Counted from the first letter of the stretch, positions 1-12,203 are shown. The stretch is 64,000 nucleotides of DNA from Emmonsiellopsis sp. PD_33 (GCA_032988165.1 JANTQF010000103.1:43599-107598), one strand, 5' to 3'. Translations and numbers: made by a program. Notes: generated by a model not told the origin, from the letters alone.

Positions 1-74
1 TCACAGCCTCGTTGGCGACAGTTATCCACAAGAGGCTTCAATTCACCCCGCGCATCAAGGACTGGAGGTGGCAT
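1..74 (-). CDS. 5' end of an unidentified protein-coding gene (partial)
   Basis: On the minus strand an ATG at 74-72 opens a frame that stays open to the window edge. It gives 24 residues beginning MPPPVLDARGELKPLVDNC. The start lies in a good fungal context (CAACAACG before ATGCC), and the bases just upstream (CTCAACATCAATTTCAACA) look like an ordinary fungal 5' leader. GC and CpG content are normal here, so this is single-copy-like host DNA and not the mutated repeat that begins about 860 bp to the right. The product is not recognised from this fragment. The rest of the gene lies left of the window, so the call rests only on start context and open frame. Confidence 0.4.
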   Translation of the reverse strand, partial: MPPPVLDARGELKPLVDNCRQRGC

Positions 75-934
75 CGTTGTTGAAATTGATGTTGAGAAGC
101 GACGAGCAATCGCGCTCTTGTGAATAGGAGGATGAGCCCCATTCTTTTAATTGTGCTTCTGTTCGGCCATAAAAAGGTTCACCCTTTCGCGTGGCGGTCG
201 CCTATTCTCCTGACAGCTTTAAATCCCACGGCCATCTCTATCTCGACTAACTTTGTCGTCCAGTTACTAACTTCTGAGGCCCACTGTCCACAGGAGCGCG
301 GCGAGCCTGCGACTCACACTTTTGGCGCGTTCGGTGGCTGGCCGTCATGGCTTTTCCCCGCTGAGGCTCCGCTGGCATTCCAACAGCCTGAGCATCATCC
401 CCCGCCAGGGCCGCCACACCTTGTGTGCACTGTGTGCGCCTGGAAGATACGTCAACTCGAGGTACAGAGTAGAGAACATCGAGAGCAGATGCATAATTCG
501 GGGATACAGCCCCGGCAGTCCGGGACAAAAGTGATGGGTGAAAAAAAAAACACTAAAAAGAAATGAGATGTAAGGATCTCACCGCGCCTTTCCTATTTGG
601 GTTGCTGATGGGCGAGCAGCTCAGCCGCAGACCACAAGCGTGCTTACCAACCCACGTGCAAATCCAAATTTGAGCAATTCCAGGTCCCAGTTCTGATGCT
701 GCCGCCAAAACGCTCGTACCGGCGTGCTGATTGCAGCGTTGAGATACAAGAAGACAACAGCGAGAAGTTTGGAGAGAAGTATCGGTCTAATCCCAATCAA
801 GAATGGCGTCTTTGGTGTTCTATATTTAGTGGACTGCATTTAGAGTTTCGCGTAATTTCAGCCAATCAACATTCTTGTTTCTTGTCCCTGCAAACCTTAT
901 TCTGACGGCGCCAATCATATATGTATGAAGTCGG
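75..934. other. GC-normal flank, no gene assigned
   Basis: CpG-containing host DNA upstream of the partial minus-strand gene. The open frames here (for example 120-566 + and 247-528 -) overlap each other on opposite strands, begin at non-ATG codons or have no recognisable domain, and end in lysine/asparagine-rich low-complexity sequence. I see no splice-linked coding structure. The last CpG dinucleotides are at about 905-934, where the AT-rich repeat block begins. Confidence 0.5.
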
Positions 935-1148
935 TTGGGCTGGCAGAACACTATCTCAGTGAGGAACATCAGGAAAATACTCATATTTTAGTGTCCTTTT
1001 ACTCACTGCCTTTTCATCATATGCTACACTTTGGCCTCTCTGCTCCAACCTCCTCTTTTCCTTCTATCCTCAATATCCTACATGTTTCACATCTTCACTA
1101 TATATATATCTTATATCTATATATATATCTTATATCTATACTATCAGT

Positions 1149-1650
1149 ATGTTTATCACCTCCTCTACTAATTACTCTCTACTGCCTTCTAGGCCCTATC
1201 TGACCTTTAGTTCTTTAATTTTCTTGCTACCTTCAGTGGTTGTTTGGGATCCTTTCAGCATCTCTTATTATAATATCCTTAATGACATCCTGGGTTCTAG
1301 CCTTCCTCCAGGCTTTATCAAGGCTCTATTGTCTGGCCATATAGATGAGGCTGCTCAGTTGGCTGTGCTAGTACCATTTATTCCTTTTTTGCCTGCTAAG
1401 CCTGTACTGCCACTACCTGCTATTTCAGTGCTGCTGATACAGCCTGTTTCTATTACTCTATTAACTATATTAATACTATCAGTATAATCTGTCCCTTTCT
1501 CACCTACTATATCTACTCAGTTAAGAGCTGACATTGCTCAGTTAAGAGCTAAGTCTACTCACTTGAGAGCTGAGTATAAGGCCTGTAATCATCACATGTA
1601 TGAGATGAACTATTATTTTAGCTGTCTCATATATCATCTTCATCAGTCCT
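1149..1650 (+). pseudogene. degenerate repeat-encoded ORF with a short coiled coil
   Basis: This CpG-free sequence keeps a long plus-strand frame interrupted by TAA/TAG. A heptad-like segment at 1518-1580 reads QLRADIAQLRAKSTHLRAEY, built from three near copies of CAGTTAAGAGCT. It is followed by YEMNYYF-like sequence at about 1597. A related stretch (AGATGAACTATTATTTTA) recurs at about 12,303 inside the hAT element, so this is a repeat-family gene. No known domain is recognised. It lies upstream of the Helitron Rep, and I cannot say whether it belongs to that element. Confidence 0.35.
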
Positions 1651-2199
1651 AATATTTTCTGTATATCTATATGTTATTTATCCTCTCTGTGGTTTTTACT
1701 TCTTACTTATTCACTGCTGATTTCTTCTTTCTTTTTAATTTTAATACTCTATTTCTTCACATTCTTAGTATTAGTGTTAGATCATTAGTATCATTCATGG
1801 GATTATAAAATTATATTAGCTTGACTCTGATATCTTTATTTCTTATATATATATATATTCTATTATTTACTATTCTTTATTAGTCTATTTCATTATCTAT
1901 TGTTCTCTGTGATTTTTACTTTTCATATCTTTATTTATTCTACTTTATCTTTATTTGAATATTATTATTCTCTTTCTACTATTATATCTTCTATTATCTT
2001 ACCATTCTGAGGTCTATCTTCCTCTACTCTCTTTACTACAAACTTAGAGTCTTCTTCTTCCATCTCTCCTTCTGAGACCTCTTCAAGCTCTATGCCTTTA
2101 TTTGCTCAGACCTCTATTTCATGTTGTACTTGCAATACCTGCTGCTAGTAATATACAGTTAATTCTTGATATACCTAGTATTTAGTATGTCTTGATTTA
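1651..2199. repeat. AT-rich, CpG-free degenerate repeat
   Basis: Pyrimidine-rich, CpG-free sequence upstream of the Helitron remnants with stops in every frame. No recognisable domain, terminal repeat or RNA gene was seen. Confidence 0.4.
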
Positions 2200-2570
2200 A
2201 TTAAGATTGCTGTTTCTTCAGTGTCTGATTCTACTGAATCTACTCCTGAGGAGCACTGTTTCTACTCAGATTGTCATTATCATCTTTCTAATTCCTGATA
2301 TAAGTGTTGTGATGAGTGTCAAGCTGCCTGTAGGGCTGTAGTTAGACTTAATATCTCTACTATAATTATGTCTGATGCTCCTACTGCTGTTTCTACTATA
2401 TTTATTACCCAGATACTCCCTCTCTATACTGATTGTGGTCTTAAACCTCTACCTGACTATCAGAGTAATTACTGTGCTGCCTGTAGGATGAGGTCTAGGG
2501 TCAGAGTTATTATTAAGTGTATTATGTGTAAGGTCCCTTTATTGAATCATTATGAAAAATGCTGTTAGGA
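2200..2570 (+). pseudogene. Cys-rich ORF remnant upstream of Helitron Rep
   Basis: An open stretch ending at 2568 carries paired cysteines (CAAC, then CIMC, then a terminal CC), and the bases upstream contain further CC and CxxC patterns. This suggests a zinc-binding segment. Its frame (1) differs from that of the Rep beginning at about 2.9 kb (frame 2), so it is either an upstream exon or a separate small ORF. Helitron proteins of fungi often have Cys-rich N-terminal segments, which makes the first reading plausible but not shown. Confidence 0.3.
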
Positions 2571-2879
2571 ATATTATAGTATTTCTATTATCTATCACTG
2601 TAGGAGGTATAGTTTTAGCTTCCTTCTTAATAGCTGATTCAGCTATTATCTGAACTGCTGTGAGAGTAAGGAGCTAGCTGATAAGTTTTCACACCTTACA
2701 TGTAATATTTACTGTGGTTTTCAGAATCACATGACCAGTTCACATGATCATATGTAGCCCTATCATGCTGCCCAGTACTACTACATACTATACCTCTTTT
2801 TATACTATGACTTCACCTATCTCATTGTATATAATCACATGATCTTTTCCATAGTTTTCATACAATTAGATACCTTTAG

Positions 2880-5778
2880 AATCACATCATCTTTAGCATT
2901 TCAATGGACCTCAAAATGTTACTACTGAGGTTCTTTAGTGTTCTAACTGTTCCTCTTCTGGTATTTCCTGGGTTCTTGCCTTTCTATTCAATGCCAGTCA
3001 TTGAGAGTCTCTGGACCTTAAGTATATAGATAAAGCCTGTCCAGGGTGTGGCACTTTATTCTGAGCCTCTAAGTTATCTAAGATGAGTCCTAGTTCAGGT
3101 TTCATCACCTATTGTAAGAATAGAGGTATTTCTTTTCCTTCCTCTTCTGTGCTAGAGCCTATTAAGGGTTCTATTATTTATAAGTTATTTTCTAGTATCC
3201 ATTTATTATCCTCTTTCTTTCTGTGAAATATCTGGTCTATTAATTCTTCTTTATCTTTTACTTTAGTTAACTGGAAGTTCCCTCCTCATCTTTTCCAGAG
3301 TAAGTGCCTATATATCATGCAGGTTCAGGGTGGTATTTACCATATAATAGAACCTTTAAAGCCTGGGGATTCACTGGCTGTCTTTGCCCAGTTATATTTT
3401 TTTGACCCTCAGGAGGCTACTAGGAATCATGTCCATGGTTGGAACTATAAGCCTTGATGGCATCAGATTGTTACCTTAATTGATATTTATATTTATTTGA
3501 ATAACTCTTTTATTAGTATTCTCCATCAGGTAAAAAATGTTCTTAGTGCTAGGAATGAGAGGCTTTCTTATCTACATTTAAATCCTTCCCTTAAGCTTAT
3601 ATCTAATAAGACTACAGGCTATCACTATAATCTTCTAATCACTGCTGATGAGCTTGCTATGTTTCTTCCTGATATATTATATGAGTTTTCTGGCACTAGC
3701 TATAGGAATATTTACCTCTATCTTCATTAGGCTCCTACCTCTGAGGAGCTTTTATGCTATTATCCTGCCAGTGAGAAGCTCTATAATAGTGATCTAGCCC
3801 TAAATTTTATGGCTTCCCCTCCTGAGGCTAAATCTTACCCCTATATGTTTATCTATTATTAGCATACTCTATTCTTTTCTTTAGCATATGTTCTGTTCTA
3901 TTCAGCCAGTAAATTTAATTACTCACACCATATGACTCTGCATGATTTGACTGCTGAAGGTATGTCTTTTCTATTTTATTTAATGATTATATATTTTCAT
4001 TGTTTACTGACTGTCTCTCTATTGCCCAGGCACATCTTATAAGTATATAAATTTAAGTATTACTCAGTTCTGTTGCTATCAGCTCTATACTCATACCCAT
4101 TCATTTAATCTTCCTCATTGTGGTTGATTTCTCTTCCAGCAGTGGTTGTTAGATATGTGGTTGGCTATTAATAATTCTAGGCTGAAATACTTCATGAATA
4201 ATCAATTAAAGCTGTATGCTAATATATATGGTCTTTCTTACCTTCAGATCTAGAATAACTTGGACCTTAATGATACTAAATGCCATATCTTACCTACCTG
4301 CTTTATTAGCTCTGGCTGTCACCATTGGAATGTCTATCAGAGGTCTATAGCCTTAATTTGACACTTTTAGAAGCCTGTTCTGTTTATTATCTTCACTGTG
4401 AATCCTGAGTAAAAGGAGATTCAGAATGAGCTTATCCATAATGAGGATGAAGAGTCTATATAGTGCTGGAATGATAAGCTTGATTTGATTGTTAAGGTCT
4501 TTAATATGAAGAATCAAGTCTTACTTCATAAGATTAAGGATAATGCTCTAAATATATATATTACTTATATTCAGACCATTAAATATTAGAAGAGGAGACT
4601 ACCTTATTCACATACTTTATATTGGCTGAGAGACAATCTTTAGTCTATTGAGAGGATAGATGATATTATTTCTGTAGAGATATCTGACCCCCAAGGTCTA
4701 GGGAGGTAAGAGCTTTATGATATTATTATGAAGTAACTCCTTCATAGGCCCTGTAGACCCTGTTTTAACCCCAAGACTCTATACTGTGAGACTAATGTTA
4801 ATGATACTATTTATTGTACTAAGTAGTTTCTAAAATCTTACTATGAGGAGATGACTATCTGCCAGTTTTATTACCTATAATATCATCACTGTGAGGGTGG
4901 CCATCAGTTTACCTATAACACTGAAAAGGCTGATTCTATTAATGTCAGTAGTGAATAGATTATCTCCTATAACTCTTATCTTATTTGGAGGTATAAGGCT
5001 TATATCAACATTGAAGCCTGTATCAACATAGTGGCAGTAAAATATCTATATAAATATATCACTAAGGGCTCTGATTATACTACAGTTAGCTTTGATGTGA
5101 GCAACAATGAGATTCATAAGTACTATCTCAGATGCTATATTAGATGCACTGAAGCTACCTAGCAGGCTTTAAGTTTCAGTATGAAGGATCACTATTCTGA
5201 GAATATAGAGCTTATTATTCATCTTTTAGATAAGTATCATATTATCTATAATCCTGATGAGGTACAGAAGGTTATCCTGAAATAGCTTGATAGGTAGATC
5301 TTTCACCTGCTTGACTTCTTTGAATATAACTACCAGAAACCTCTGATGACTTATCTATACTATAATATGTCTTATTATTTCATTTAGAACCCTTGAAATT
5401 TACAGTGGAAGCCCCAGAAGGAGCACTCAATTAGTGCTGTTATAAGCTGGATGTATTCCCTTACCTTCTTTTATAATAATGTATATTATTTGTGCTATTT
5501 ACTCACTATCTTGTGGTGCCTAAAGTCTTTTGATGAGTTGCTGACTGTTGCTGGGATTAAGTACCCTACTTTTTAGAAGGCATGCTACACAAGAGGTATT
5601 ATTTAATAGAACAATGAGTGGGAATATACATTCAAGGAGGCTGCTGAGATGAAGATAGAGAGAGTACTTTAATAGATATTAATATTAGTTATTATCTATA
5701 CTGACCTGCTTGATGTTAGTGATATCTGAAAGCTTTTTTCAATAGTCTTTACTGATGATCTTAAGTTTCATTTTAAAT
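2880..5778 (+). pseudogene. Helitron Rep-helicase, N-terminal (HUH Rep) portion, mutated
   Basis: This is the rolling-circle replication initiator half of a Helitron protein, which nicks and rejoins DNA ends. A zinc-ribbon-like segment lies at 3038-3115 (ACPGCG, then YCKNRG). The Helitron_like_N-type region follows at about 3327-3730 (GGIYHIIEPLKP, FAQLYFFDP). A clean intron at 3960-4029 shifts the frame exactly as needed to continue with QWLLDMWLAINNSRLKYF. Further motifs are FIIFTVNP at 4383-4406, RLPYSHTLYWL at 4596-4628 (the HUH pair with its first His now Tyr), and KYLYKYITKGSD. Many TAG/TGA stops replace Trp, Gln and Arg codons. The frame runs into the hAT insertion at 5,786 and resumes, still in frame, at 19,239 as the helicase half. 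Confidence 0.85.
3960..4029 (+). other. spliceosomal intron in the Helitron Rep gene
   Basis: The donor GTATGT at 3960 and acceptor CCCAG at 4025-4029 bracket 70 bp, with a TTACTGAC branch-like sequence near the 3' end. Removing 70 bp moves the coding frame from 2 to 0, which is the frame used by all later Rep motifs. This agreement supports a real intron. Confidence 0.7.
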
Positions 5779-5786
5779 ACCATGAT
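5779..5786 (+). repeat. target site duplication, left copy (hAT-1)
   Basis: ACCATGAT directly precedes the TIR at 5787. ACCATAAT follows the other TIR at 19237-19244. They match in 7 of 8 positions, the mismatch being a G/A transition, and 8 bp is the hAT length. Confidence 0.8.
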
Positions 5787-8313
5787 TAGAGTGCAGACAA
5801 GTCTGAGTCAAGTTGATTATATATACTTTTAAGTTAAGTTACTCATAAATCTGTAATCTTTCAAGCTGAGTCTGAGCTAAATATATATTGAACTCAACTC
5901 AATCTGAGTCATCAATGAGAACTCTCAAGCCAAATATTTATTAAACAACATTCAGAATCAATCCAAATAATTTCAAGTTAACTTGAGTCAGTATATGAGG
6001 ATTATTTTCATTATATCCTAACTAGCAACCATCCTATCAAACATTCATATTAAAATTTAAAAATTCTAATACTAATAATCAATCTTTCTTTTTCTTCTCA
6101 AAACACTCTTCTGTGCCCTATTATGCCTTAGGCTTCCTACCCCTTCTCCTTCTCTTTTTTTTTATAGATAGCCTCTCATTCTCATTATTATTCTCCTCTC
6201 TCACATACTTCTCATTAGTCACTTCATCCCCATTATCTTTCTATCTCCCAACTGCCAGAAAGATCTCAGCACTGTCACATAAGATATCAATCATTTCATT
6301 AATCACTAAATTCAAACTCACTTCATTACCCTTCATACTCTTATTGATTTTAGTATCTAAATCTTCTTTACTAATCATATTATTCATCACATCATCTATA
6401 ATATACTTCATCTTAAATGCAAGTTATCATTCACACATCACACTCTGTATATTATCACCCACAATGTCCTCCATCTCATCACTATATTATTATCTATAGA
6501 TCACAGCCTCATCATGTACAAATTATACAGTATTCTCCATCTCATCTTTTAATTTCCCTCTATACTCTACAGTCTCCATCTTATTCTCCACAACATCCTT
6601 CATATTCTCATTAGAAGGTTCTTCCTGGATAACTGTTGTCATCACAGTACTTACAGGCTCACAAGGTTGTTGTCCATGGATAACATTTCACCCACACTGT
6701 AATTTCCAAGTCTTCTTGGGGGTGTCCCCTGGTGTGAGTAGCACTGATATCCTACTAATTTTCTTGTAGAGCTCTTTCCCCTGTATTGACAAATTAAACA
6801 TCTCAAAATTTAAAGTAGCTAGATCCCCTTATCCTGACTAGTCTTCCTCTTATTCTATTAGAACATTCAAACAATTAACAGCTCTCTCTGTCAATCCATC
6901 CACCTGGCCTACCTGGCCACCCAACTGCATAGAGATGTTAGAGATTACTTTCCTCACAAAATTTACATATTAGTACTGTTGAAATGTATGATCAATGATT
7001 AGTATCCATACATAAACATCTCTTTTCTAATCTAGATGATGCATTCATATTATAGTCTGAAACATCATATTCAAATTATATAGTAACTCAATTAAAATCA
7101 TTGCCCAATACTCACCCAGCTGCAGGTTAGCACTAAATCCCCCCACACAATTAGTTATAATTAGGACTTCAGTCCTCCCCAACTCCTCATTATTAAAGTC
7201 ATTAATGATCACATTCTATTTTTTCTACATCATGCCCCCCCTCAACTACATCATCTTTATGCTAAAATTGGAGCACATCATGGATGCTAGCCACACAGCA
7301 TTCAGTCTGTAGGCAAACACTGCCACTTTTTTCTTGCCAATCTCACACATTTCATACAACACTTTTATCAAATAACAAGCAATAGGAGACATGTACATCA
7401 ACTTAATATATCTATCAAAATAAGTTAATAGAATAACATGATGATAGACATCAGCTAAATAATAATAACACAGAAAGAATGACAACTCAAAATCCAGCTA
7501 GAAAGTCAAGTTTTTGAGAGCAGCTACTCTCATCTTCTTCAACCTCATATATTTATGAAACTCTGAGATTTTCAGAAACAGCAACATAACCTGCAAAGCA
7601 CATACTCTTGTGCTGTCCTGTATGAAGATGTCAGTACTATCATTGAGTATACCTAGTATTAATGATTGTTTTATATACTTGAGATGAAATGTATAATACT
7701 CAAGTTGCTCCTATGAGCTCATTCAGAGCATTATAGTATTAATGTGTTTTAGAGGAATAGCCTCTTCAATTTACTAATCATTAATCATAGTCTGTTATGA
7801 TCTTCAAATTAGTGTTATTTTCAAAAGCTTCAGAATAATAACAGCTATAGTGTTAGGTTTCATGTGTCTATTAGTTGAAAGTCACTATATATAAAGTGGA
7901 TTAAACAGTTCCAATTTCTCTTCCTCTGATGACACTGATTGGAACTTATTAATAGTTAGATGCTTAAGAAACTCCTTGAGATCTGAATAATGTATTTAGA
8001 GATCAGTCAGATAAAATAAATGCATATAGCTATAAAAATCACAAGTCTTGTTTAATAGTGAGGTGATTAACACCACCCAGAGAAAGTCCAGCTTAAGTAG
8101 CTTCACTATGTATGAAATCTCAGAGGATAGATGATAGAGGCAATGCCTCTCATCAATAACCACTCTATACATATAACCTGGGAATTTCAAATGATATGTG
8201 ATGATATACTTATCATACATAGTTATCTCTTTAACTAGTAATAGATCTTTAATTTCAGGGGTAGCAGGGCAGGAGTCCTTATTATCCACAGACAAAGAGT
8301 TGGGCATTGATGA

Positions 8314-8335
8314 CTTGTTGTTCATAGACAACAAG
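8314..8335. repeat. palindrome copy, 8-bp perfect arms
   Basis: CTTGTTGT / ACAACAAG arms with a six-base centre. It reads LLFIDNK on the plus strand and lies inside the minus-strand SNF2 frame (LLSMNNK). Confidence 0.75.
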
Positions 8336-9294
8336 AACTTATTATTAACAACCTTCCATTCCTTGCACATTTTCTTTTATTCTAAATATAAATTTATAGA
8401 AAGGGCATTTAATTCATCATCATTCATTGCAACATCTTACTTCTTTATTATTTTGGCCTTAACAAAATACTTCTGAAATATAAAATGCAATACAACAAAC
8501 ATCATCCAATCAGAGTCAGTGGCCTTGTGCTTGTAGAGCTAGGACTTCTCTAGATGTATTAGTGCCTCTGCCATTGCTGCCTCTAAAATGCAATGTAAAG
8601 AGAACATCAGATCATTTTCACAGTGAAATAATCTCACAAATCATAAAGATAATAAATATAGAAAAAATCTACTATAATTACTTCATCATGATTGAGTAGC
8701 AACTGATAGGATCATTATAATAGTCAGCCTGGCTAGCTCTTTATCATTTAGAACACCAACATCCCATGCCTTCAAAATGAAAGATAATGTAGTTAATATC
8801 TTTTCAAAACCCATAGTGTCTGCTAGGATCTCAGTGTGCAGGGCTAGCTTATCATTTTGAACCTTTTAAAAACTTTTACTTTCCATCTCAAATATTACTA
8901 CTACACTATTAACCTGATGAGAATGCAGCTTTACAGACTATAATATATTTAGAGTTAATACTTGATCTTCCTTCATACTTAACATCATCAACATATTGAT
9001 AATTATGGGTGTGTTGCAGCTGACATGAGATAGCTCTTTTATTATTGTATGATCAACTTTATTATATACATATAGTGCCTTGATTGCCTTCTTATTCATT
9101 ACACTATTCATTATAGTCTCAATGATGTTTAACACTTCTTAATCTAGATTTTATAGAGGTAATAAGTTTTCCATTTAATAGTCTCTCTCAGTCATTGTGT
9201 GCTTGATTGCATACATATATAGCTCACACTTTTGATGGTATATCATCAGTGCAAGTTTCACTTATAAGTTCATCTTGAGTACATTCTCCTCAGA

Positions 9295-9316
9295 CTTGTT
9301 ATCCTCAGATAACAAG
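9295..9316. repeat. palindrome copy, 9-bp perfect arms
   Basis: CTTGTTATC / GATAACAAG arms with a CTCA centre. It encodes NLLSEDNK in the minus-strand frame. Confidence 0.75.
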
Positions 9317-10410
9317 TTAACTATCTCAAGAGGATTAATTGTATCATCAACTCTCTCTTCATCATTAGAGGGTAAATCCCAGTCAAAACTAAGATCATCT
9401 ACATTATTTAGAGTCTTAATGAGTTCTTGCACAGAGTTGTTCTGTTCCTCAGGGAGGAGCTTATTGACATATATCACTAGCTTAACTGTGTTGTTTTGAA
9501 CTCATATTTTATTCAATATTACTAGTCACTTGTTTTGCTTTTGTTCTACATGAATATAAATTCAACAATGTAAAAGTACATAGATCTTATGAAAATCCTC
9601 CAAGTTTGACAATATAGTCTTAGCTTTAATATCTAGTATATAGCAATGGAAGAACTGGTCTTCATTCTGATTGAGCATATAAAAATAGATATTAATGATT
9701 ATTAGAAATGCATAATATTTCATAACATTTATTTCAGTGATATTAAATAAGTTCTAAACTATCTACTAGTTAATTTCCATCATTAAGAAGATTAAGATCT
9801 GCACAACATCTGATGTCATGTAAACCAACTTAAAAAACTTTAGCAGAGATAGCATTATGAGGTCTTTCATCCTCTATTTTATTAACTCTAATAGAGTCAT
9901 CCAGTTGTTCCCACACAGCACAATATACTCCTTAAATAATAATTAATTTTTTGTGAAGAGTAAATAAAGGGTATTCATATTGGAACAGTTCTTCAAGTAA
10001 CTAGTCATAAGTCCTTAATCCCTGTAAAATTCAATGCATTTAAGTTTAAACTTGAAGCAGTAAATCTCTTTTAGAAGGGAATCATAGGCTTGCTTAATAT
10101 CTTCAGTAGTGATTATTATCTTAGCTTTCTTCTTTCTCAGTGCTCTTTTACCTGCATTTTTACTAGGCTGCATAGTGGATGCCTTCTGAGTTATTATTAT
10201 TTCAGGTGCTGAAATAGAGGCTTGTTAGATGTTGATTCCTCCAAGAGGTAGAAATAACTAATCTATATTAGGAGGCTTTAGACCTGTGTTGGGAGGCTTC
10301 AGAGAGTCTATTATTTAAGACTGATATTTAAAATAATTAGTTGATGTTCATTTTAAGAGGCAGTTCATCAAGAGAGGTTATTATCTATAAATAATAATCA
10401 CATTAAAAAT

Positions 10411-10469
10411 GTAGTTGTCTGTGGACAACAACATAGAGATGTCTAGTATAAAATGTTGTTCATGAACAA
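10411..10469. repeat. two adjacent palindrome copies
   Basis: GTTGTCTGTGGACAAC (10414-10429) and the perfect TTGTTCATGAACAA (10456-10469) are 26 bp apart, with a third copy just left at 10377-10398. This is the densest cluster. Confidence 0.7.
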
Positions 10470-11813
10470 TAGATGCAGTAAAAATACTACTCTAATAGTA
10501 ATATCAGTGTCTCTATATATCTAATCCCTGTAGTTTGTTGAGATTATGAAGGATTCTGAGATTAGAGTTGTTATCTGCATCCAATAAAAATTTGCTATCA
10601 GTTCAGAGTTAAATGCTTACCTAAAGGGTGGAGTAAAGAGCATTATAGAGGATTCAAAAATATAACAGGAGATATTAGACAGATAGTTTCATTAGTAACT
10701 TTATTTACCAGCTAAAATACATAAGAAACTGAGGGACTAGGGAAGGCTACTTACTCTCTTTACTCATGCAATCCCATGGAATTCACTGTTCATGGCTAAT
10801 AGGCATGGTAAAGTGAGTTTGCCATGCAGCTAAAACTGGCCCATATAAAGCTTGTTTTGCCAAGTTGTGCCATAACTGGCCCAGTTCCCTGGCAGTAAAG
10901 TGAGAGAGGGTATTAAACATAATAGGGCTGTTGAAAAGGGGATAGTATATCAATTAGTATAGATATGAAGACTTACCTGTTAGAGATGAGTGTATAGATG
11001 TTGAGAACTTAACAGTGAGAATATTATAAAGTGTAAGAGTAAGAAGAGAAAGAGAGAGATCTTTAACTCTCAAGACTCAGTCTAACTCAATTTAGTATAG
11101 TAATATAAATAAGGAACACAGCTAGGTCTAATAGGATTAGTTTATTAAGAAGCTTTATGTTCCTCATGTGAAGATAATAAGCTTCTGAGATCTAGTTGCA
11201 TCCTTACCACATTTAGAATAGTCTGATTTATCTTTATCTAAGAATAATAAAACTGCTCTGTCAGCTTTATGCTACTTTCAGTGCTTATCTTCTCAACCAG
11301 CAATAAGTATATTTTAGCATCCTTTTTCTGCTACCAATAAAAAGCCTTGAATATTTCCACATGAGGTCACCAGTTGGTCAAACCTAGGTGGTAAAAGAGA
11401 GACACTAAAATATCCTTGCTGCCAGTCAAGAAGATACTTCATACTTTATCTAGTATATTAACATAACAGTCCATCATTCAATGAAGATAAGAATGGTATC
11501 AATTTATAGCCTGAATACAGAACTTTCTAATGTAAGTGTTATTATTTTCATTATTAGTAGATTAATGTTTACAGTGGTCATGATGAAGAAAACATATATA
11601 TATAGAGTAAAATATAAAAAATATATATATATATCTATATTCAGGCTAACATGCCCAACTCACCCTGTACCAGTAATCAAGAGAATAAAGCTTTCACTCT
11701 GTTATAATAGAGTAGAACCTCATACTATACCTATAATATTATTTTAAAGAGCTATTATCCTCTACTGGTTATATTCTTATAACTTACCCTATCAGGGTGT
11801 TCTGAGGTAGTTA
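10470..11813. repeat. AT-rich interior of hAT-1, no gene assigned
   Basis: CpG-free sequence between the SNF2 remnant and the tRNA-like repeats. The only notable open frame (11,481-11,747 +) is low-complexity Ile/Tyr-rich, and I see no domain. Confidence 0.35.
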
Positions 11814-11996
11814 TTAGCAGTCACATGGTTTTTAGTTCTTATTAGCTATCTACTAAATATGATTTTGTTGATATTACTACAGTTCTTCTCTAGGTTTAGT
11901 AGTCTAGTGGTTTCTTCCTTGGCATTTCATAATTCTCTTTGTGAAATTCCACAGAACAAACTCTAGGGTTCAAATCTAGTAGGGACTTTTTTTTTT
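11814..11996 (+). ncRNA. tRNA-like (pol III A/B box) repeat, copy 1
   Basis: A-box-like TAGTCTAGTGG (11900-11910) and B-box-like GGTTCAAATC (11967-11976) are followed, 10 bp later, by a run of ten T at 11987-11996, a natural pol III terminator. The stretch between the boxes is longer than a normal tRNA, so this is either a tRNA-derived SINE or a mutated intron-containing tRNA. A second copy follows in tandem. Confidence 0.45.
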
Positions 11997-12020
11997 CTTT
12001 AATTGTAGTCTTACTGCATG

Positions 12021-12203
12021 TAGTAGTCACATAGTTTTTAGTTCTTATTAGCTATCTACTAAGTATAGTTTTGTTGATATTACTGTAGTTCTTCTCTGGG
12101 TTTAGTGGTCTAGTGGTTTCTTCTCTTAGAACTTGATGACTCCCTTCATGGAGTTCCAGGAAACAAACTCTAGAGTTTAAATTCAGTGGGGACTTTTTTT
12201 TTT
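12021..12203 (+). ncRNA. tRNA-like (pol III A/B box) repeat, copy 2
   Basis: A tandem copy of the preceding repeat at about 206-bp spacing. The A box TGGTCTAGTGG (12106-12116) is intact. The B box at 12173-12183 is degraded to AGTTTAAATT, consistent with CpG loss, and a ten-T run lies at 12194-12203. Confidence 0.45.

Larger units (their letters stand above)
6100..10330 (-). pseudogene. SNF2-family ATPase remnant inside hAT-1
   Basis: SNF2 proteins are ATP-driven DNA translocases that remodel chromatin or protein-DNA complexes. Read on the minus strand, the conserved order is present. Motif I is ADTMGFEKI at 8823-8797 (from a GLGKT-type P-loop), followed by LTTLSFIL. Motif II is VVIDERH at 8163-8143 (DEAH class). 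Motif III is at about 8095-8050 (FLWVVLITSLLNK). The C-terminal lobe has MSPIACYLIKVLYEMC and KKKVAVFAYRLNAVWLASM (7408-7260), then TNCVGGFSANLQ (about 7120). Motif VI is degraded to QTII-MHHLD-KR at about 7065-7013. The N-terminus near 10.2 kb is basic (NAGKRALRKKKAK). Several TAG/TGA stops and lost Arg/Gly codons mark it as dead. Antiparallel to the transposase, it may be cargo of the hAT element. Confidence 0.75.

Noticed and set aside
120..566. 148-codon open frame on the plus strand
   Set aside because: It begins at a GTG, overlaps a minus-strand frame (247-528), ends in Lys/Asn low complexity and shows no domain. More likely the upstream region of the minus-strand gene at 1-74.
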